From: Pricia antarctica
GTDB lineage: Bacteria; Bacteroidota; Bacteroidia; Flavobacteriales; Flavobacteriaceae
Length of the DNA: 64,000 bases
Assembly (NCBI RefSeq): GCF_900101815.1
Contig: NZ_FNAO01000001.1
Location: forward strand, 310,001-374,000
Reading direction: 5' to 3'
Shown: one piece after another, positions 42,504 through 51,799 of the stretch
How the letters are laid out: the number at the start of each line of letters is the position of its first letter
How positions within the stretch are numbered: position 1 is the stretch's first letter
Made by a program: the position numbers and the translations under genes
The notes under the pieces: generated by a model
What the model saw: only the letters and a program-made list of their open reading frames with translations
Told to the model about the DNA's origin: nothing
Database searches by the model: none

Positions 42504-45179
42504 ATGAATAGCCAAGCATTCCGTATGAGCAAGATTAACCGATTTGTACTCACGGCACTTGTACTTTTGTTCCCTCTGATATCGAATGGCCAGGAGATTC
42601 AACAGGTCGGGATAGCCCAGTTACCCGACCTTCCCGCAATGGCGAACGATTCCGTTTCCTTCGGCTATGCCGGTATGATGGGCGGCACACACAACGGGGC
42701 CATTCTGGCGGTCGGCGGCGCCAATTTTCCTACCGGTTTGCCTTGGAAAGGCGGCAAAAAAGTCTATAGCGATGCGATTTATGTGCTAGGTGATGCTCAA
42801 GATGCTCATTGGATCGAATCCGATCAGACCCTTCCTTCTCCCCTAGCCTATGGAGCTTCAGTATCCACTTCCGAAGGGATTCTGATCATCGGCGGCGAAA
42901 ATGGAACTACAACAAGCCATGATGTTCTTTTATTAAAGTATAATACTGCTTCAAATAGTGTCGATATTACCGATTATCCTCCCTTACCCGAACCCTTGGC
43001 CTATACTGCTGCCGTAGTAGAAGAAGACTATGTGTATATCGTTGGCGGCAAAAATGCCAACAAAAGCGTCAATTCTTTTTATAGAATGCGGTTGGATGGG
43101 TCTAAAAAATGGGAAAAACTGGCCGATTTCCCCGGTGCTCCGCGCGCGCTGCATACTGTGGCGGTTCAGGAAACCAAGGATTCCAGAAAACTCTTTGTCA
43201 TTGGTGGGCGTAATCAAACAGTCGGCAAGAAATCGGAAACCTTGACCAATTATCTTTCCTATGACCTTAGGGATGGTCTTTGGAAGGATGAAGGTGACAT
43301 CTCGATAGATGGAAGATCGAGAGTCTTGATGGGCGCTTCCGTCGAAAGTATGGGCTCGATGAGCATCATGGTCTATGGCGGTTCCGACGAGTTGCTTTTT
43401 AATCGATTGGAGGACTTTGCCTTGCGTCTCGAAGAACTCGCTTCGCCGCTCGAAGACCGCGATCCGCAGTCCGACACCGAAAAAAGGGATTCCTTGATTA
43501 CCCAACTGACCGAAAAACGGGATTCCCTCCTAAATTCCCATCCCGGTTTTTCTAAAGAAATATTGGGCTACAATAGCATTACCAAAAAGTGGTATGTGTA
43601 CGAAACCCTGACAGATAATATCCCCGTTACCGCATTATCCTTTAAAAAAGACGACGATTTTGTAATCATTTCCGGCGAGGTTTCCCCGGGTATCCGAACG
43701 CCTGAAGTACGGGAATATGCTATTGCCGACGAGACCAAGCCTTTCGGCGTCGTTAATTATACGGTTTTGGCGCTATACTTAATGATTTCGCTTTTGATCG
43801 GGGTTTATTTTGCCCGGAAACAAAAGTCCACCGAAGATTATTTTGTAGGCGGCGGTCGTATTCCTTGGTGGGCATCGGGACTCAGTGTTTTCGGCACTTT
43901 ATTAAGCGCGATTACTTTTATGGCCATCCCCGCCAAGGCCTTTATAACGGATTGGTCTTTCTTTTTTCTCAACATCACGGCGATTTTGATTACGCCTGTT
44001 ATCGCCTTTATCTTTATTCCCTTTTTCAATAAACTCAAGATTCGAACGGCGTACGAATATTTAGAAGACCGTTTCAACTACGCAGCACGTGCCTTCGGCA
44101 GCCTGTCGTTTATTCTGTTCCAGCTGGGGCGAATCGGTATTGTGCTGTTGTTGCCCTCGCTCGCCATTTCCATAGTGACGGGCATCCCCGTGGAGACCAG
44201 TATTATGATCATGGGCCTACTCTGTATCTTCTATACCACTTTTGGGGGCATCGAAGCCGTAATCTGGACGGATGTATTACAAGTAATCGTTCTCTTGGGC
44301 GGTAGTATTCTAGCGGTCGTTTGGATCATGGTCCATACGGAAACTTCGTTCGGCGAAATGATTAGCTATGCTTCCGAACGCGATAAATTCAATATCGCCA
44401 ACATGGAGTTTGATTTTACCGAATCCACTTTTTGGGTAGTATTCATCGGTGGTCTCGCCTCGGCCATGGTGACGCAGGGCACCGACCAAACCATCGTACA
44501 ACGGTATTTGACCAGTAACAATGTAAGAGATTCCCAAAAGACCCTCTATACGAACGCCGTCCTGACCTTACCGGCCACCATTATCTTTTTCGGTATCGGC
44601 ACCCTGTTGTTTATTTTTTATACGGAAATGCCCAATGCCCTATCCCCGGCCATTTCGAACAACGACTCTATTTTCCCATGGTACATCGTCCATGAATTGC
44701 CCATCGGGGTTTCGGGTCTTTTGGTAGCCGGCATATTTTCCGCGGCCATGTCGAGTATCAGCAGCAGCCTGAATTCAGTATCCACGGCCTATTGTAACGA
44801 TTTCCATCAACATTTCAGACCGAAAACAAAGGACAAAAAATTATTGAAGATTGCCAGGGTAGCAACTATTCTCACTGGGATAGCCGGAATTTTATTAGCC
44901 CTTTGGATGGCCAATTCGAACATCAAATCCCTTTGGGACCAATTTTATCGATATTTGGGCCTTTTTACGGGAGGCCTGGGAGGCATGTTTCTTTTAGGGA
45001 TGCTCACCAAACAGGCCAATTCAACAGGCACATTAATCGGATTGGTTGCCAGTGCCATTCTAATCTGGTACATCAGCGTTTTTACAGAAATCAACTTTCT
45101 GATGTATGCATTCTTCGGGGTGGTGTCCTGTTTTAGTTTTGGGTATATTTTTAGTTTGATTTTTAAGGGGAAAACGTAA
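42504..45179 (+). CDS. Mutarotase (kelch)-sodium/solute symporter fusion
   Basis: 891 residues. After a signal-like segment (FVLTALVLLFPLISNG) a kelch beta-propeller of the cyclically permuted NanM-type mutarotase fills about 30-395 (GGTHNGAILAVGGANFP, VYIVGGKNANKSVNSFYRM, RKLFVIGGRNQTVG). From about 415 a sodium/solute symporter with some 13 spans follows, starting VNYTVLALYLMISLLIGVYF and YFVGGGRIPWWASGLS. The propeller should be periplasmic and present the right sialic acid anomer to the transporter. Alternative ATG at 42525. Last gene of the epimerase-sialidase operon. Confidence 0.9.
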   Translation: MNSQAFRMSKINRFVLTALVLLFPLISNGQEIQQVGIAQLPDLPAMANDSVSFGYAGMMGGTHNGAILAVGGANFPTGLPWKGGKKVYSDAIYVLGDAQDAHWIESDQTLPSPLAYGASVSTSEGILIIGGENGTTTSHDVLLLKYNTASNSVDITDYPPLPEPLAYTAAVVEEDYVYIVGGKNANKSVNSFYRMRLDGSKKWEKLADFPGAPRALHTVAVQETKDSRKLFVIGGRNQTVGKKSETLTNYLSYDLRDGLWKDEGDISIDGRSRVLMGASVESMGSMSIMVYGGSDELLFNRLEDFALRLEELASPLEDRDPQSDTEKRDSLITQLTEKRDSLLNSHPGFSKEILGYNSITKKWYVYETLTDNIPVTALSFKKDDDFVIISGEVSPGIRTPEVREYAIADETKPFGVVNYTVLALYLMISLLIGVYFARKQKSTEDYFVGGGRIPWWASGLSVFGTLLSAITFMAIPAKAFITDWSFFFLNITAILITPVIAFIFIPFFNKLKIRTAYEYLEDRFNYAARAFGSLSFILFQLGRIGIVLLLPSLAISIVTGIPVETSIMIMGLLCIFYTTFGGIEAVIWTDVLQVIVLLGGSILAVVWIMVHTETSFGEMISYASERDKFNIANMEFDFTESTFWVVFIGGLASAMVTQGTDQTIVQRYLTSNNVRDSQKTLYTNAVLTLPATIIFFGIGTLLFIFYTEMPNALSPAISNNDSIFPWYIVHELPIGVSGLLVAGIFSAAMSSISSSLNSVSTAYCNDFHQHFRPKTKDKKLLKIARVATILTGIAGILLALWMANSNIKSLWDQFYRYLGLFTGGLGGMFLLGMLTKQANSTGTLIGLVASAILIWYISVFTEINFLMYAFFGVVSCFSFGYIFSLIFKGKT

Positions 45180-45222
45180 AATTCTGTCTGATTAATGCAA
45201 ATCAATCTCTACTGATCAAAAA

Positions 45223-45250
45223 CTGCCTGTCTTGGTTGGCAGGTAGGCAG
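45223..45250. repeat. Short CTGCCT/AGGCAG inverted repeat
   Basis: Outer arms CTGCCT and AGGCAG, with further CTG/CAG complementarity inside. It shares the CCTGCC-type core with the repeat at 6728. Lies between convergent genes. Confidence 0.35.
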
Positions 45251-45303
45251 ATGGCAGATCGGAAAGCAATTTCATCTGAATATCGCGAAAGAAAAGAAAT
45301 CTC

Positions 45304-46530
45304 CTAAGTCTTATAGCTAATTTTGACATTTTTAAACAAAAGTCCAAATAAAACTAGAACTACTCCGGCGAATGCAGCTGGATAGAGCCAAATCGTCTGC
45401 CAATCATGAACGCCGTCGGAAAGCAGATAGGCATCCGTAATCTTACCGGCCGCCCAAAAACCTATTAACATGCCTATCCCGTAGGTCGCCAAGGTTATCA
45501 GCCCTTGAGCCGAGCTTTTATACGCATTTCCGGCCTTGCTATCGGTATAAATCTGTCCGCTGACAAAGAAAAAATCGTAGCAGATCCCATGGAGGGCAAT
45601 CCCTAACAACAATAAAACGACAAGATCGCCCGTATCGCCATAGGCAAATAGCAGGTATCGAACTCCCCAAGCCAACATAGCCACCAACATCGTCATCTTG
45701 AAACCGAACCGTTTAAAAAAATACGGCAGCAAAAGCATAAAGAGGATTTCCGAAATTTGCCCAATGGTCATTTTACCCGCGGGATTGGCCACCCCGATTT
45801 CCCCCAAAAATTGTCCGGCATGTTGATAATAGAATGCTAAGGGAATGCATATCAGCACCGAGGCCAAAAAGAAAATCAAAAAATTACGGTCTTTTAAAAG
45901 GGAAAGTGCATCCAATCCCAAAATATCGGAAAGCGTCACTTTTTTTGAGATATCGGCCCTTGGTGGGGTTTTGGGTAGCGTAAAACTAAAGACCCCCAAA
46001 ACGGCAGAAGAGATGGCAGCCATCAAAAAGGTGTTCCTAAGAATGCCTTCGGAGATGCCCGTTTCAGAATCCCAATTTAAATAACTGATCAGCAGGCCGG
46101 CCACAATCCATCCCAAAGTTCCGAAAACGCGAACGAACGCGAACTCTTTTCCCGGATCCTTCATTTGGTTGAACGAAACCGAGTTGACCAAGGCCAACGT
46201 ACTCATGTACATAATCATATAGGCCAATAAATAGGGGAAAAATAAGGTGAAATCGGTGGTTTGATAGAGCAAATACATCAATATAGCACCTAAAAGATGA
46301 AGCACACCCAAAATACGTTCCGCATTAAAATATCTATCTGCTATCAGCCCGATTACGAACGGCGCCAAAATTGCGCCGTAGGATTGTGTGGAGTAGGCCA
46401 TCGCGATCTCTCCCCCATTGGATCCCAAGGTATTCGGAAGATAGATACCCATGGTCACATACCAACTCCCCCAGACAAAAAATTCAAGGAACATCATTAC
46501 AGAAAGCTGTGATCGTATCGTGCCGTTCAT
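45304..46530 (-). CDS. MFS transporter of the nucleoside:H+ symporter type
   Basis: 408 residues, 12 membrane spans. The start SVMMFLEFFVWGSWYVTMGI and the loop GLIADRYFNAERILG, with NQMKDPGKEFAFVRVFGTLG, mark the NupG-like NHS family that is abundant in Bacteroidota sugar clusters. Nucleosides are the textbook cargo, but in this context a sugar or oxidised sugar is as likely. Inner membrane. Same strand as the DinB and TIM-barrel genes that follow upstream. Confidence 0.85.
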   Translation of the reverse strand: MNGTIRSQLSVMMFLEFFVWGSWYVTMGIYLPNTLGSNGGEIAMAYSTQSYGAILAPFVIGLIADRYFNAERILGVLHLLGAILMYLLYQTTDFTLFFPYLLAYMIMYMSTLALVNSVSFNQMKDPGKEFAFVRVFGTLGWIVAGLLISYLNWDSETGISEGILRNTFLMAAISSAVLGVFSFTLPKTPPRADISKKVTLSDILGLDALSLLKDRNFLIFFLASVLICIPLAFYYQHAGQFLGEIGVANPAGKMTIGQISEILFMLLLPYFFKRFGFKMTMLVAMLAWGVRYLLFAYGDTGDLVVLLLLGIALHGICYDFFFVSGQIYTDSKAGNAYKSSAQGLITLATYGIGMLIGFWAAGKITDAYLLSDGVHDWQTIWLYPAAFAGVVLVLFGLLFKNVKISYKT

Positions 46531-46595
46531 AAAATGGTTTTACGGAGATGGCTTAAAAAGCTCGACCTAAAGGACATTGAACCATCGATAAAGCT

Positions 46596-47039
46596 TCATC
46601 TTTTATAATGGATATAGTCCGAGGCCAACGGCTCTAGTCCGTTCACCCTGAAATCCATTGCAATCTGGCCGCGGTGGTGCGCGGAATGGTTGATGATGTG
46701 AAAAAGCATATCCTGCAAGGTATTGGTAAACAATCGACCTTCGGTATTTTCGTAGTCGATACGTTTTTCGAAATCTTCGGTGCTCGAAGTAATCTCAAAC
46801 GAATTCCGCTGATTTTCGTAATGGATATCGCCCAAAGCCTGTATATTGTGCAACTGCCAAACCTTGAATTCCGGTTTTCGCTCGCGTATCCTCGCATTCC
46901 ATATATGGTGGGCATTGAGAATGTGACTAAATAAAAGTAGGCTCTTATCGGGCACCGTATCGATAGTGCCCAAAGTCTCGATCAATTGTTTATTGCAGTG
47001 GAAATTATAGTCGAAAATGGAATTGAAAAATGCTTTCAC
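46596..47039 (-). CDS. DinB-family protein
   Basis: 147 residues, four-helix bundle of the DinB/YfiT type. The metal-binding histidines are seen in SHILNAHHIWNARI and in FHIINHSAHHRGQIAMD. The family binds a divalent metal and includes thiol-dependent transferases; no substrate can be given. 32 bases after the TIM-barrel gene stop on the same strand, so possibly in its operon. Confidence 0.8.
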   Translation of the reverse strand: MKAFFNSIFDYNFHCNKQLIETLGTIDTVPDKSLLLFSHILNAHHIWNARIRERKPEFKVWQLHNIQALGDIHYENQRNSFEITSSTEDFEKRIDYENTEGRLFTNTLQDMLFHIINHSAHHRGQIAMDFRVNGLEPLASDYIHYKR

Positions 47040-47071
47040 GTATGGCTATGTCTTAGTATAATAGAACCCTA

Positions 47072-48061
47072 TCAGGTCATTTCTTTGGCTGCTTTGAGCA
47101 TCAGTTCCTTAGTGGCTATGATACCGGCCTCTTCACTAAGTTCGCTGCCTTCGTATTCCACACCGATAAAACTGGTATAGCCTTGATCTTTGACCATCTG
47201 TAACATTTTTACATAATCGATTTCCGTCTCGTTGCCGTCGGCGTCGAAATCATGGGTCTTGGCACTGACCGCCTTGGCGTAGGGCATCATTTCTTTCACC
47301 CCTTTGTACTTATCGTATTCGTCGGCGCAGCCAGTATCCGAGCGAGTGATACAGAAATTTCCGAAATCGGGCAGGGTGCCGCAATTGTCCATATCGACAG
47401 TGGCCATCACATCGGCGAGCATGGCACCGTTCGATGAGAGTCCCCCGTGGTTTTCTACAAGAATCTCGATATTTTTTCCTTTGGCATAGGTGGACAACTT
47501 GGTCAATCCATCAACGGAATTGGCTTTCCATTCTGCTGGGTCGTCGCTTCCCCTTAGGTTTACCCGTATGGCATGGCATCCCATTGCTTGCGCGGCATCG
47601 ACCCATTTATGGTGTCTTTCTACGGACTCATTTCTTTCTTTTTCATCGTTTACCGCCAAACTTCCCTGGCCGTCAATCATGATTAAAACATTCTGTAACC
47701 CGTGTTTTTTGGCTTCTGCATTCGATTTTTCAATGAAATTGGCCATCGCCTTCTCAGAATATTCGTCATTGTCCAAATCGGCGGGATATAGTTGGCTTAC
47801 ATATTCCAATCCTGAAAATCCCCAATTTTTAGCCTTTTCGGCAAAGGTATAGGGGTCGACGCCATCATCCTTGATCATTTTATGAATGCTCCATTGCGCC
47901 AGCGAAAGTTTGAAAAACGGATCTACTGCTTTAACGGTCAGATTGGCATCCTCAGTAGTTTCATCTTCCTTTTTCTTGGTTTCTTTACAGGCGTACATAC
48001 CTAAAAGTGAGAACGCAATACCTGCTTGGGAGCTATTTCTGATAAAATTTCTTCGTTTCAT
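47072..48061 (-). CDS. Tat-type lipoprotein, sugar phosphate isomerase/epimerase-like TIM barrel
   Basis: 329 residues. Lead MKRRNFIRNSSQAG has a twin-arginine motif and ends in a lipobox, LLGMYAC. The xylose-isomerase-like barrel keeps its metal ligands: Glu in LVENHGGLSSNG, Asp in LPDFGNF, His in AKTHDFDADG and Glu in IGVEYEGS. Despite the family name, a periplasmic location excludes phosphosugars as normal substrates; exported members act on free or keto sugars. Divergent from the dehydrogenase operon at 48207. Confidence 0.83.
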   Translation of the reverse strand: MKRRNFIRNSSQAGIAFSLLGMYACKETKKKEDETTEDANLTVKAVDPFFKLSLAQWSIHKMIKDDGVDPYTFAEKAKNWGFSGLEYVSQLYPADLDNDEYSEKAMANFIEKSNAEAKKHGLQNVLIMIDGQGSLAVNDEKERNESVERHHKWVDAAQAMGCHAIRVNLRGSDDPAEWKANSVDGLTKLSTYAKGKNIEILVENHGGLSSNGAMLADVMATVDMDNCGTLPDFGNFCITRSDTGCADEYDKYKGVKEMMPYAKAVSAKTHDFDADGNETEIDYVKMLQMVKDQGYTSFIGVEYEGSELSEEAGIIATKELMLKAAKEMT

Positions 48062-48206
48062 TATTGTTTGGATGTATTGGTGAATAATTATAAAAATATA
48101 AGTTCAAAACTTCAACGAAAATACTATTGTCACAAGAAGTAAAGCGACTAAATGTAGATAATTAATTTTATATTTTTTACTTTTAGGGACTAAACAATTC
48201 ATTTCC

Positions 48207-49919
48207 ATGGGTAAATTCTATTACAATCAAGAGCAAGATTCCTACGACGCCATCGTTGTAGGTACAGGTATAAGCGGTGGATGGGCAGCTAAAGAACTTT
48301 GCGAGAAAGGCCTAAAAACATTGGTACTGGAAAGGGGCCGAATGGTCAAGCACATCGAAGATTACGAGACGGCGAATATGGACGATTGGGATTTTCCGTT
48401 GCGCGGCGACCTTCCGCTGGAAGAACAAAAAAAACAACTGAAGCAAGCCCGTACCGGTTACACCACCAAGGCACCCAGTGCTATGTGGTTTGTAAACGAC
48501 CTTGAGCACCCCTACAATGAAATCAAACGTTTCGATTGGATGCGCGGCTACCACGTTGGAGGGCGATCTTTGCAATGGGGGCGGCATAGCTACCGTTGGA
48601 GCGATATCGACTTTACCGCTAATCAAAAGGACGGAATATCGATCGATTGGCCAGTACGTTATAAGGATATCGCCCCTTGGTACGACAAAGTGGAATCGTA
48701 CATAGGAGTAACGGGAGAGAACTTAGGATTGCCCCAGTTGCCCGACGGCCAGTTCGAACCCATGATGGAACTGAACTGCGTTGAGCAAGAATTCAGGGAA
48801 AAGACTGCCGAGAATTACGACGGCAGGGTGGTTACCGCAGGCCGGGTCGCCCATATCAACAGCGATAAGGCCTATGATGGGCGTAGTCGTTGCCAATATC
48901 GCAACCGCTGTATCAGGGGCTGCCCTTTCGGCGCCTACTTCAGCAGTAATTCGTCTACCTTGCCCGCCGCCGAGAAAACGGGCAACATGACCCTTCGGCC
49001 AGATTCGATCGTACACGAAGTGATTTACGATCCCGATACCAAACGGGCGACCGGGGTAAAAGTCATCGATCGCGTTACCAAAGAAACCCATGAATTTAAG
49101 GCCAAGGTCATATTTCTTTGTGCCTCGGCCATTGCTTCTACCTCTATCTTGATGCAGTCTAAATCCGATACTTTTCCTGATGGTATGGGTAATGCATCGG
49201 ATCAATTGGGCCGTAATATCATGGACCATCATCTAGGTGTCGGCGCATCCGGCAAATACGATGGTTTTGAGGATAAATATTATAAGGGAAGAAAGCCCAA
49301 TGGCATCTACCTGCCCCGTTTCAGGAATTTGGGTGGCGACACGAACCGAACCGACTACAAAAGAGGCTTCGGCTATCAAGGCGGTGCTTCACGAGGTGAT
49401 TGGGAAGATTCGGTAGCCGAACTATCTTACGGCAAAGACTTGAAAGACGCCATCCTAAAACCCGGAGGCTGGAGATTCGGTATGACAGGCTTTGGGGAAA
49501 CTTTGCCCTACGAAGAAAACCGGATGACCATGGATTACGAGAAATTGGATGGTTGGGGATTGCCCACGGTTACCTTCGACGCAGAATTCAAGGAGAACGA
49601 ATGGGCCATGCGGAAAGACATGAAGGAATCCGCCGTTGACATGCTCGAAAAAGCAGGGTTTCGTGATGTAGAGCCTTACGACAATCCAGGTGCGCTTGGT
49701 CTTGGCATTCACGAAATGGGTACCGCCCGTATGGGAAGAGACCGACGAACTTCTGTGCTGAACGCCCACAACCAGCTTCACGACGTACCCAACGTGTATG
49801 TTACCGACGGTTCGTTTATGACATCTGCCAACTGTGTCAACCCATCGCTGACCTATATGGCATTTACCGCACGGGCCGCAGAACATGCAGCCAACGAACT
49901 TAAAAAAGGAAATATATAA
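48207..49919 (+). CDS. GMC oxidoreductase with iron-sulfur motif (glucoside 3-dehydrogenase-like)
   Basis: 570 residues. FAD site AIVVGTGISGGWAAKELCEK; active-site part LGIHEMGTARMGRD (His) and NCVNPSLTYMAF (Asn). Residues about 230-240 read CQYRNRCIRGC, a C-X5-C-X3-C motif like the 3Fe-4S site of bacterial FAD-glucose dehydrogenases. It has no signal of its own and probably leaves the cell bound to the Tat-type small subunit encoded next, which overlaps its stop by one base. Known relatives oxidise the C3 hydroxyl of sugars and glycosides, or C1 of glucose. Confidence 0.88.
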   Translation: MGKFYYNQEQDSYDAIVVGTGISGGWAAKELCEKGLKTLVLERGRMVKHIEDYETANMDDWDFPLRGDLPLEEQKKQLKQARTGYTTKAPSAMWFVNDLEHPYNEIKRFDWMRGYHVGGRSLQWGRHSYRWSDIDFTANQKDGISIDWPVRYKDIAPWYDKVESYIGVTGENLGLPQLPDGQFEPMMELNCVEQEFREKTAENYDGRVVTAGRVAHINSDKAYDGRSRCQYRNRCIRGCPFGAYFSSNSSTLPAAEKTGNMTLRPDSIVHEVIYDPDTKRATGVKVIDRVTKETHEFKAKVIFLCASAIASTSILMQSKSDTFPDGMGNASDQLGRNIMDHHLGVGASGKYDGFEDKYYKGRKPNGIYLPRFRNLGGDTNRTDYKRGFGYQGGASRGDWEDSVAELSYGKDLKDAILKPGGWRFGMTGFGETLPYEENRMTMDYEKLDGWGLPTVTFDAEFKENEWAMRKDMKESAVDMLEKAGFRDVEPYDNPGALGLGIHEMGTARMGRDRRTSVLNAHNQLHDVPNVYVTDGSFMTSANCVNPSLTYMAFTARAAEHAANELKKGNI

Positions 49920-50566
49920 TGGAAAGAAGAAAAGCACTCAGAAATATGGGATTGGCCTTGGGATACACCGTAGCCACCCCTACCTTGTTAAGCATCATGC
50001 AGAGTTGCCAAAACGAAACGGTACTCGAATGGACGCCCGATTTCTTTACTCCGGACCAAGGGTCTGTCCTGACCAAGTTGGTGGACATAATCATACCAAA
50101 AACCGATACCCCGTCGGCATCGGAAACCCAAGTACACTTATTTATCGACCGTTTTACCGATCAGGTCATGGAACCTCAACAGCAAGATTTCGTAAAAATG
50201 TCCCTAGGCCGCTTTATGGAAAAAGCTTTAAAGGATTCAAATAAGGAAAAAGCAGGCGAACTGACGGCAGAGGAACTTGAACCGGTTTTGGCTGCCGCAC
50301 TAAAAGCAACGCCAGAAAACCAAACGAAAAACTTCGAGGCCATACAGCAATACCAAGAAGCGATTTCTGAAGGCCAGGAAGCTCTATTAGATGATACCAT
50401 CTCCCGGTTCGCATTTGCCAACAACTTAAGGGGACTGACCATTATGGGCTATAAAACTTCTGAATTTGTCGGGGAAGAAGTGCTGGCATATCTTCCCGTA
50501 CCCGGGGAATATATCCCTTGTGGTGACCTGCAAGAGCTGACAGGGGGCAAAGCTTGGTCGATTTAG
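49919..50566 (+). CDS. Gluconate 2-dehydrogenase subunit 3-like Tat lipoprotein
   Basis: 215 residues. Twin-arginine lead MERRKALRNMGLALG followed by a lipobox, LLSIMQSC, so probably exported folded and lipid-anchored. The body is helical with FTPDQGSVLTKLVDIIIPKT, FIDRFTDQVM and LRGLTIMGYKTSEFVG, as in the small hitch-hiker subunits of GMC dehydrogenases. It would carry the catalytic subunit across the membrane. ATG overlaps the previous stop. Confidence 0.87.
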   Translation: MERRKALRNMGLALGYTVATPTLLSIMQSCQNETVLEWTPDFFTPDQGSVLTKLVDIIIPKTDTPSASETQVHLFIDRFTDQVMEPQQQDFVKMSLGRFMEKALKDSNKEKAGELTAEELEPVLAAALKATPENQTKNFEAIQQYQEAISEGQEALLDDTISRFAFANNLRGLTIMGYKTSEFVGEEVLAYLPVPGEYIPCGDLQELTGGKAWSI

Positions 50567-50581
50567 AAAAAACAAAAACCA

Positions 50582-51502
50582 ATGAAAAGAAGAAATTTTA
50601 TACAAAAAACCGCACTAACGGGCGGAGCGATTTCCATGGGCGGAGCTTTAACGTATGCAAAAAACAGCAATAGCACCCTCCTAGCACCCCATAAATTCAA
50701 CCTCAAGTATGCTCCACATATGGGTATGTTCGAGAATCTAGCGGGCAAAGATCCCATCGATCAGCTCAATTTCATGGCCGATCAAGGTTTTACCGCTTTT
50801 GAGGACAATGGCATGATGGGCAGGGATGTTGCATTACAGACCAAAATGGGTGAAACCTTAGCCAAACGCGGTATGACCATGGGCGTGTTCGTCGTCCAAA
50901 AAGGTGGAAATATGGCCAATACCTTGGCTGCCGGTAAACAGGAATACATCGATATCTTTTTGGACGGTTGTAAGAAGGCAGTGGAGACCGCCAAGCGATG
51001 TAATGCCAAATGGATGACCGTTGTGCCCGGCGGATTTGAGCGCAACCTGCCTATAGGCATCCAAAATGCCAATGTCATCGAGGCCCTGCGAAAGGGTGCG
51101 GAAATTTTAGAGCCCCACGGACTGGTGATGGTACTCGAACCGCTCTCCGATTCGCCCGATCTCTACTTGCGGAACTCGGAACAGACCTATTTAATCTGCA
51201 AAGGAGTAAATAGCCCTTCCTGTAAAATATTGTACGATATCTATCACATGCAGAAAAATGAAGGGAATCTGATTCACAACATGGAGCTTACGTGGAACGA
51301 AATTGCCTACATCCAGCTTGGCGATAACCCCGGGCGTAATGAACCTACTACGGGTGAAATCAACTACAAGAATGTTTTTAAATGGATTCATGAAAAAGGC
51401 TATACAGGTGTTTTGGGTATGGAACACGGTAACTCCAAAGAAGGCAAGGCAGGTGAGCAAGCGGTTATCGATGCTTACAAGCAGGAAGATGCTTTTATGT
51501 AA
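50582..51502 (+). CDS. Tat-type hydroxypyruvate isomerase-like TIM barrel
   Basis: 306 residues, twin-arginine lead MKRRNFIQKTALTGGAISMG. Barrel motifs of the Hyi group: LVMVLEPLSDSPDLYLRNSE, KILYDIYHMQKNEGN, IQLGDNPGRNEPTTGEINYK and LGMEHGNSKEG, with the metal-binding Glu, Asp, His and Glu. The signal points to the periplasm, so hydroxypyruvate is unlikely to be the true substrate. It follows the small subunit by 15 bases and may process the keto-sugar produced by the dehydrogenase. Confidence 0.85.
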   Translation: MKRRNFIQKTALTGGAISMGGALTYAKNSNSTLLAPHKFNLKYAPHMGMFENLAGKDPIDQLNFMADQGFTAFEDNGMMGRDVALQTKMGETLAKRGMTMGVFVVQKGGNMANTLAAGKQEYIDIFLDGCKKAVETAKRCNAKWMTVVPGGFERNLPIGIQNANVIEALRKGAEILEPHGLVMVLEPLSDSPDLYLRNSEQTYLICKGVNSPSCKILYDIYHMQKNEGNLIHNMELTWNEIAYIQLGDNPGRNEPTTGEINYKNVFKWIHEKGYTGVLGMEHGNSKEGKAGEQAVIDAYKQEDAFM

Positions 51503-51655
51503 ATCCCGATAATTACAGAGATCAGATACAATACATCCACCCTACACTTGAGGGCAATTTGAGCCTGGCATCAACACTTCATATATTTTCTTTGGCCGCA
51601 TGTAATCTAATTGCAAGCTATATAGCGTATATACTGTATTGTTACATCTTTGGCA

Positions 51656-51739
51656 ATGGATAAATACGTTATTATATTGTTGATCTATATCGTGGCCTAT
51701 ATTACATCGGTCGTGACCAGGCCTTATATCGAGAAATAA
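51656..51739 (+). CDS. Possible 27-residue membrane microprotein
   Basis: ATG to TAA, 27 codons: MDKYVIILLIYIVAYITSVV, then TRPYIEK. A single membrane span with charged ends. A terminator begins 28 bases after the stop, making a compact transcription unit. No homologue recognised. Confidence 0.4.
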   Translation: MDKYVIILLIYIVAYITSVVTRPYIEK

Positions 51740-51767
51740 AACTCTCATTTCTTTCACGAATTGATAT

Positions 51768-51799
51768 AAAAAAAGCCCCACTTTCGAGGGGTATTTTTT
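51768..51799. terminator. Bidirectional terminator
   Basis: GCCCC paired with GGGGT (one wobble) around an eight-base loop, flanked by an A7 run and a T6 run, so it can end transcripts from both sides. Confidence 0.75.

Noticed and set aside
51640-51652. TGTTACAT half-site before the 27-residue ORF, similar to the HTCS repeat
   Set aside because: Only one eight-base match and no second copy 21 bases away; likely chance.
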